From Actinomycetota bacterium (GTDB lineage Bacteria > Actinomycetota > Acidimicrobiia > Acidimicrobiales > Iamiaceae), in the NCBI GenBank assembly GCA_017882935.1, contig JADGOP010000100.1:1-7594 (forward strand): a stretch of DNA of 7,594 nucleotides, written 5' to 3'. The number at the start of each line of letters is the position of its first letter. Within the stretch, counting starts at the first letter, position 1. Below are positions 4,010 through 7,594 of this stretch, piece after piece. The notes under the pieces are model-generated. The model saw nothing but the letters and a program-made list of their open reading frames with translations. It had not been told where the DNA came from and searched no databases. The position numbers and the translations under genes were made by a program.

Positions 4010-6559
4010 ATGCGACCACTCCCCACGGTGCGCGCGGTGCTCCGTGCCGCCGCGTGCGCAGCGATCCTCGTGCTGGTCGCGGCGGCCTGCCAGCCCGACG
4101 TGAACATGATCAACGCCGATCCCCTGGGCACCGGCTCGTACCCCGACGAGGCACCGCTGGCCCCGTCGAACCTCACCCCCACCGGGTTCGGTCAGCTGTT
4201 CGCCTCCACGCTCGACGCCCAGGTGTACGCGCAGCCGCTCGTGAACAACGGCACGCTGCTCGCCGTCACCGAGCACAACAGCGCCTACGGGCTCGACCCC
4301 GTCACCGGCGCCACGAAGTGGCACACCAACTACGGCACGCCGTGGAACCCCGCCGACCTGTCGTGCGGCGACCTGGTGCCCGAGGTGGGCATCACCGCGA
4401 CGCCGGTCATCGACCCTGCGACCCACCACGCCTACTTCACCACGAAGTCCTACCTGTCCGGCACCAGCGGTCCGGCGGTCTGGTACCTCCACAACGTCGC
4501 GGTGGCCACCGGGGCCGAGACCGCGGGATGGCCGGTCCGCATCCAGGGCCACGCCGACAACGACAGCACGACCGTCTTCGACGCCACCCACGAGATGCAG
4601 CGGGCCGGCCTGTCGCTGGTCAACGGCGTCGTGTACCTGGCATTCGGCGCCCACTGCGACCGCACGCCGTACGTGGGATGGGTCGTGGGCGTGTCGGCCT
4701 CGGCGCCGACCATCACCACCCTGTGGAGCACGGAGATCCACCAGTCGAGTGGCGGACAGGCCGGCATCTGGCAGTCGGGTGGCGGCCTCGTCACCGACGC
4801 CGCCGGCAGCCTCTACGCGGTCACGGGGAACGGCGTCACGCCGTCGCCGGGCCCCGGGCTCGGGCGGCCGCAACCCAACGGGCTGGGCGAGAGCGTGGTG
4901 AAGCTCACCCCGTCGTCGGGGCACCTGGCGGTGGCCGACTGGTTCACCCCGAGCAACGCCGCGCAGCTGAACAGCTACGACGGCGACCTCGGCTCGGGCG
5001 GCCCGGTCGGCCTGCCCGACAGCTTCGGTACCCCCGCGCACCCCCACCTGCTGGCCGTGGCCGGCAAGGAGGGCTACCTCGAGGTCCTCGACCGTGACGA
5101 CCTCGGTGGCATGGCGCAGGGTCCGGGGAGCACCGACCGCGTCGTGGCGCGCGTCGGTCCCTACGGCGGCGTCTGGGGGAAGCCCGCGGTGTGGGCCGGC
5201 GACGGGGGCTACCTGTACCTGCCCACCGCGTCGCCCGGCCCGTCGAGCGCCGGGAGCAGCGGCGTCCTGAACGTCTTCAAGCGCGTCGTCGACGGCTCGG
5301 GCAACGTGTCGTTCAGCCTGGCCGCGACCTCGTCCGACGCCTTCGGGTTCTCGTCGAGCTCACCGGTCGTCACGTCCGACCGGACCACCTCGGGATCGGC
5401 CGTGGTGTGGATCATCCACACCGACGGCAGCTCCGGCGCGGGTGCCGAGCTCCGCGCCTACAACGCCATCCCCAACAGCGGCACGCTGACCGAGCTCTGG
5501 AGCGCACCCATCGGCACCGCCTCCAAGTTCGTGCCCCCGGCCGTGGCCGGCGGGCGCGTCTACGTCGGCACGCGTGACGGCAAGCTGCTGGGCTTCGGCA
5601 TCCTGGCCGGTGCGCCACCGCTCTCCGGCAACATCGTGACCTTCCCGCCGACCACGGTCGGCAACGCCATCGGCGCGACCGCGACCCTCACCGCCTCACG
5701 CGCCGCCACGGTCACCGCGGCGTCGGTCCGCGGCACCGGGTTCTCGATCGGGTCCCCCTCCCCCGCGCTGCCCGCCGCGCTCGCCGCCGGCCAGTCCATC
5801 ACCGTGCCCGTCACCTACACGCCCACCCTCATCGGCGGGCAGACCGGCACGCTGACCCTGACGACCAATGGCGGTGCCGTCAGCGTGCCCCTCGCCGGCA
5901 CGGGCCAGGCTGCCACCGTGCCCTTCGGGGCCACACCACCGAGCGTCGACTTCGGGACGCTCGCGGCCGACGGGCCTGCGGCCACCACGGCGGTCTCGTT
6001 CCGCAACAACACCTCGGCCCCGTTCACGATCACCGGCGCCACCTCGCCCGCCGCACCCTTCTCGGTGACGGGGCTCCCCGCGGCCGGCATGGTGCTGGCG
6101 CCCGGGCAGTCGGTGGGCGTGGCGGTCACCTTCACCCCGCCGGCGACGGCCGGAAGCACCCCCACCACCTACAACGCGACGCTGGTGATCACCTCGTCGA
6201 TCGGTGCCGCGGGGGTGCCGCTGAAGGGCACCTCCGCGCCCCCGGCCCAGATCAGCATCAGCTCGCTGAACGTCGGGTTCGGCTCGGTCCACGTCGGCAG
6301 CTCCACGACGCGGTCGTTCACGGTCGGCAACACGGGCGGGATGAACCTGGTGATCCTCAAGTCGAAGCCACCCGTCTCCGGCGGCTTCAGCGCGCTGACG
6401 ACGCTCGCCGAGGGCACCGTCATCCCGCCCGGCACCACCCTCACCGAGACCGTCAAGTTCCTGCCCACCGTCACCGGTGCCGCGTCGAGCACCTGGATCA
6501 TCACCGGCGATGACGGCAGCGGTCAGCAGACGGTCACCTTCACCGGCACCGGGACCTGA
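4010..6559 (+). CDS. Lipoprotein with PQQ-like beta-propeller and three ASH/choice-of-anchor-D type Ig-like domains
   Basis: 849 residues. The N-terminus is a lipoprotein signal: Arg at 2, 8 and 12, a hydrophobic core, then LVLVAAAC with Cys27 as the lipidation site, so export and anchoring on the outer face of the membrane are predicted. Residues about 55-535 form a PQQ-like propeller with blade motifs such as LLAVTEHNSAYGLDPVTGAT, VGITATPVIDP, GIWQSGGGLVTD with LYAVTGNG, and VYVGTRDGKLLGF. Cys119 and Cys216 might form a disulfide. I see no sign of a PQQ-dehydrogenase active site, so a binding or scaffold role is more likely than catalysis. Three Ig-like repeats follow, about 540-635, 636-743 and 744-849, each with (V)xFG or FPPTTVG near the start, a central GQS or PGTT turn, and VPLAGTG, VPLKGTS or VTFTGTG at the end. 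The protein stops right after the third, with no C-terminal sorting signal or helix. Ligand or partner unknown. Confidence 0.92.
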   Translation: MRPLPTVRAVLRAAACAAILVLVAAACQPDVNMINADPLGTGSYPDEAPLAPSNLTPTGFGQLFASTLDAQVYAQPLVNNGTLLAVTEHNSAYGLDPVTGATKWHTNYGTPWNPADLSCGDLVPEVGITATPVIDPATHHAYFTTKSYLSGTSGPAVWYLHNVAVATGAETAGWPVRIQGHADNDSTTVFDATHEMQRAGLSLVNGVVYLAFGAHCDRTPYVGWVVGVSASAPTITTLWSTEIHQSSGGQAGIWQSGGGLVTDAAGSLYAVTGNGVTPSPGPGLGRPQPNGLGESVVKLTPSSGHLAVADWFTPSNAAQLNSYDGDLGSGGPVGLPDSFGTPAHPHLLAVAGKEGYLEVLDRDDLGGMAQGPGSTDRVVARVGPYGGVWGKPAVWAGDGGYLYLPTASPGPSSAGSSGVLNVFKRVVDGSGNVSFSLAATSSDAFGFSSSSPVVTSDRTTSGSAVVWIIHTDGSSGAGAELRAYNAIPNSGTLTELWSAPIGTASKFVPPAVAGGRVYVGTRDGKLLGFGILAGAPPLSGNIVTFPPTTVGNAIGATATLTASRAATVTAASVRGTGFSIGSPSPALPAALAAGQSITVPVTYTPTLIGGQTGTLTLTTNGGAVSVPLAGTGQAATVPFGATPPSVDFGTLAADGPAATTAVSFRNNTSAPFTITGATSPAAPFSVTGLPAAGMVLAPGQSVGVAVTFTPPATAGSTPTTYNATLVITSSIGAAGVPLKGTSAPPAQISISSLNVGFGSVHVGSSTTRSFTVGNTGGMNLVILKSKPPVSGGFSALTTLAEGTVIPPGTTLTETVKFLPTVTGAASSTWIITGDDGSGQQTVTFTGTGT

Positions 6560-6562
6560 CCC

Positions 6563-6605
6563 GGCCCGGCCCGGCTCCGGGGCCTTCCCTTCCCCAGAAC
6601 CTGGG
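6563..6605. terminator. Two hairpins between convergent lipoprotein and NmrA genes
   Basis: Within the 48-bp gap, GGCCC (6568-6572) pairs with GGGCC (6580-6584) across 7 nt and is followed by the pyrimidine run TTCCCTTCCCC, a plausible end for the plus-strand gene. A second stem, CCCAG (6593-6597), loop AAC, CTGGG (6601-6605), sits just past the minus-strand stop at 6608. The copies of CGGCC at 6562-6575 allow alternative pairings of the first stem. Confidence 0.45.
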
Positions 6606-6607
6606 TG

Positions 6608-7438
6608 TCACGCCACCTGGAGCTGATCGAGGGCGAGCCGCGCCGGTGTCGGCGCTCGACCTGCGGGGCGCGCGCCGCGGCTCTCGCTGTCGAAGGTCAT
6701 GTCATCGGTGTCCATGGCGACCGCGGCGCGGGCCCGGCGGGACACCACGGCCATCGCCTGCAGGACGCCGCGGGGCACGTGACGGACCTTGCCCGTCGCC
6801 ACCTCACACTCGAGGAGGAGCGCGGCGAACTGGTCGAAGGTGAGGTCGTCCGGTCCGCCCACCTCGAGGACCTGCCCGCGTCGGGTCCGGTCGCCCACGG
6901 CGTCGGCCACCACCGCGGCCACATCGGCGACCGCGACGAAGTTGATCGGGTTCTCGCCCCGACCGAGCACGACGGGCTTGGCCATGATCTCGGCCCACAG
7001 CTCCACGAACGCCGTCGATCGCACGATGGTCCAGGCTGCGCCACTCCTGCGGAGGTGCTGCTCGGCGTCGTACTTGGCCCGGAACAGCTCCATGGGGCTG
7101 TCGGGGGAGGCGCCGACGACCGACAGCAGGACGACGTCGGCACCAGCGCGTCGGGCCGCGTCGACCAGGTGGGCGTTGCCGGCGCGGTCGACCGTCGCCG
7201 GGGTGACACGACCCGGTCCGGCGAACCCGTGGACGGCGGACACCACGACCTCGGCGCCATCCACCGCAGCGTCGAGGGTGACCGGGTCGCGCACGTCGCC
7301 GACCACGACCTCGACCCCGTCGATGCCGCGTGCCCGCTCGCGGTCCCGCGTCAACACCCGCACCTCGGACCCGCTCGCGCGCAGGACGGGGACGAGGACC
7401 TTTCCCAGCCGCCCGGTCCCGCCCGCCACGAGGATCAT
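6608..7438 (-). CDS. NmrA-type atypical short-chain dehydrogenase (NAD(P)-binding)
   Basis: 276 residues from ATG 7438. The N-terminus MILVAGGTGRLG carries the glycine motif G6-G7-T8-G9-R10-L11-G12 of a Rossmann fold; Arg31 at the end of beta-2 (VLTRDRERA) suggests NADP(H). VVVGDVRDP (44-52) and LLSVVGASPDSPMELFRAKY (104-123) are typical of the NmrA/atypical SDR a5 group, as is the AEQHLRRSGAAWTIVRSTAF segment (125-144). The classical catalytic YxxxK pair is not in place, so it may act as a redox sensor, an isomerase-like or a quinone-reductase-like enzyme rather than a standard dehydrogenase. NFVAVADVAAVVADAV (166-181) and LEVGGPDDLTFDQFAALL (191-208) close the domain. The start is supported by AGGTGG 7 nt upstream and by ATGA overlap with the upstream gene. 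An upstream in-frame start at 7519 would add 27 Arg/Gly-rich residues before the Rossmann strand and is rejected. Confidence 0.94.
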   Translation of the reverse strand: MILVAGGTGRLGKVLVPVLRASGSEVRVLTRDRERARGIDGVEVVVGDVRDPVTLDAAVDGAEVVVSAVHGFAGPGRVTPATVDRAGNAHLVDAARRAGADVVLLSVVGASPDSPMELFRAKYDAEQHLRRSGAAWTIVRSTAFVELWAEIMAKPVVLGRGENPINFVAVADVAAVVADAVGDRTRRGQVLEVGGPDDLTFDQFAALLLECEVATGKVRHVPRGVLQAMAVVSRRARAAVAMDTDDMTFDSESRGARPAGRAPTPARLALDQLQVA

Positions 7439-7594
7439 CGTCGGGCCACCTGATCGCGCACGGCCTCGGTGACGCTCCCGGAGCCCTCGTCGACCGGCTC
7501 CAGGTAGAAGCGTGCCCACCGCGCCACCCCCTCATCGACGCCGAACCCGATGACGCCCCGGAGGTGGTGGGCGCTCCCGTCGCCACGCGTGCCG
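7435..7594 (-). CDS. C-terminal end of a SnoaL/NTF2-like protein (5' end outside window)
   Basis: A minus-strand frame open from the right edge to TGA at 7437-7435, 52 residues visible, with no start inside the window. The tail reads HHLRGVIGFGVDEGVARWAR then FYLEPVDEGSGSVTEAVRDQ, ending VARR. A strand rich in hydrophobics, then RWARFYLEP, is the usual last strand and exit of SnoaL-like (NTF2 fold) proteins, in which a small cone-shaped domain binds or converts a small molecule. With only the end visible, the assignment is moderate and the active site cannot be judged. The stop overlaps the next start as ATGA, so it is the upstream partner of the NmrA-type gene and probably translationally coupled to it. 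Confidence 0.65.
   Translation of the reverse strand, partial: GTRGDGSAHHLRGVIGFGVDEGVARWARFYLEPVDEGSGSVTEAVRDQVARR

Noticed and set aside
3938..5097. Long antisense and alternate-frame ORFs over the lipoprotein gene
   Set aside because: Low-complexity Arg/Gly/Ala/Pro translations without motifs, explained by GC-rich codon bias.
6562..6576. CGGCC tandem copies as a functional repeat
   Set aside because: Only about three short copies in a GC-rich intergenic hairpin; not enough to claim more than terminator structure.
6605..7453. A 282-codon plus-strand frame opposite the NmrA-type gene
   Set aside because: His/Gly/Asp-rich antisense translation with no family resemblance; the minus strand carries the intact Rossmann protein.
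7439..7519. Start at 7519 for the NmrA-type gene
   Set aside because: The added 27 residues are Arg/Gly-rich with no fold and overlap the real SnoaL-like frame; ATG 7438 begins directly at the Rossmann strand.
1..7594. CRISPR array, tRNA/rRNA, insertion sequence, toxin-antitoxin or defence system
   Set aside because: No regularly spaced repeats, cloverleaf, terminal inverted repeats with a transposase, or protein motifs of such systems were seen on either strand.

Overview
The window is a compact, very GC-rich bacterial chromosome segment. Codon third positions are almost all G or C, GTG is used as a start alongside ATG, and several starts look leaderless. Together with the protein families present, this points to an actinobacterium. 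An acidimicrobial-type lineage is my guess and cannot be settled from this sequence. I see no rRNA, tRNA, CRISPR array, insertion sequence, phage gene or other sign of a mobile island; it reads as ordinary core/accessory chromosome.

Layout, left to right. (1) The 3' part of a GT4 glycosyltransferase of the trehalose-synthase TreT type (+, to 1075), followed by a hairpin. (2) A short, very acidic, probably disordered protein (+, 1134-1358) with a likely leaderless start. (3) A minus-strand pair: a Nudix hydrolase of the COG4119 type (2364-1897) and a downstream conserved protein of unknown function (1873-1484, possibly starting at a GTG that overlaps the Nudix stop). (4) A nitroreductase-family flavoprotein (+, 2400-3077), divergent from the Nudix gene across only 35 bp and probably leaderless. 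(5) A PAP2-superfamily membrane phosphatase (-, 3854-3093), convergent with the nitroreductase and sharing an 11-bp hairpin with it. (6) A 155-bp divergent promoter region holding a perfect 8-bp hairpin just upstream of a Shine-Dalgarno. (7) A large predicted lipoprotein (+, 4010-6559) with a PQQ-like beta-propeller and three C-terminal ASH/choice-of-anchor-D type Ig-like domains. (8) A minus-strand operon entering from the right: the C-terminal end of a SnoaL/NTF2-like protein (7594-7435) overlapping by ATGA with an NmrA-type atypical SDR (7438-6608).

The genes do not form one obvious pathway. Trehalose/glycogen-type sugar metabolism (GT4), nucleotide or related pyrophosphate clean-up (Nudix), flavin redox (nitroreductase), lipid or isoprenoid phosphate hydrolysis (PAP2), a surface lipoprotein and a redox-sensor-like SDR sit next to each other as single genes or two-gene units. 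I did not find a convincing new system. The items most worth a second look are the leader hairpin and domain architecture of the lipoprotein, the two similar leaderless promoter/start sites, and the two small uncharacterised proteins.
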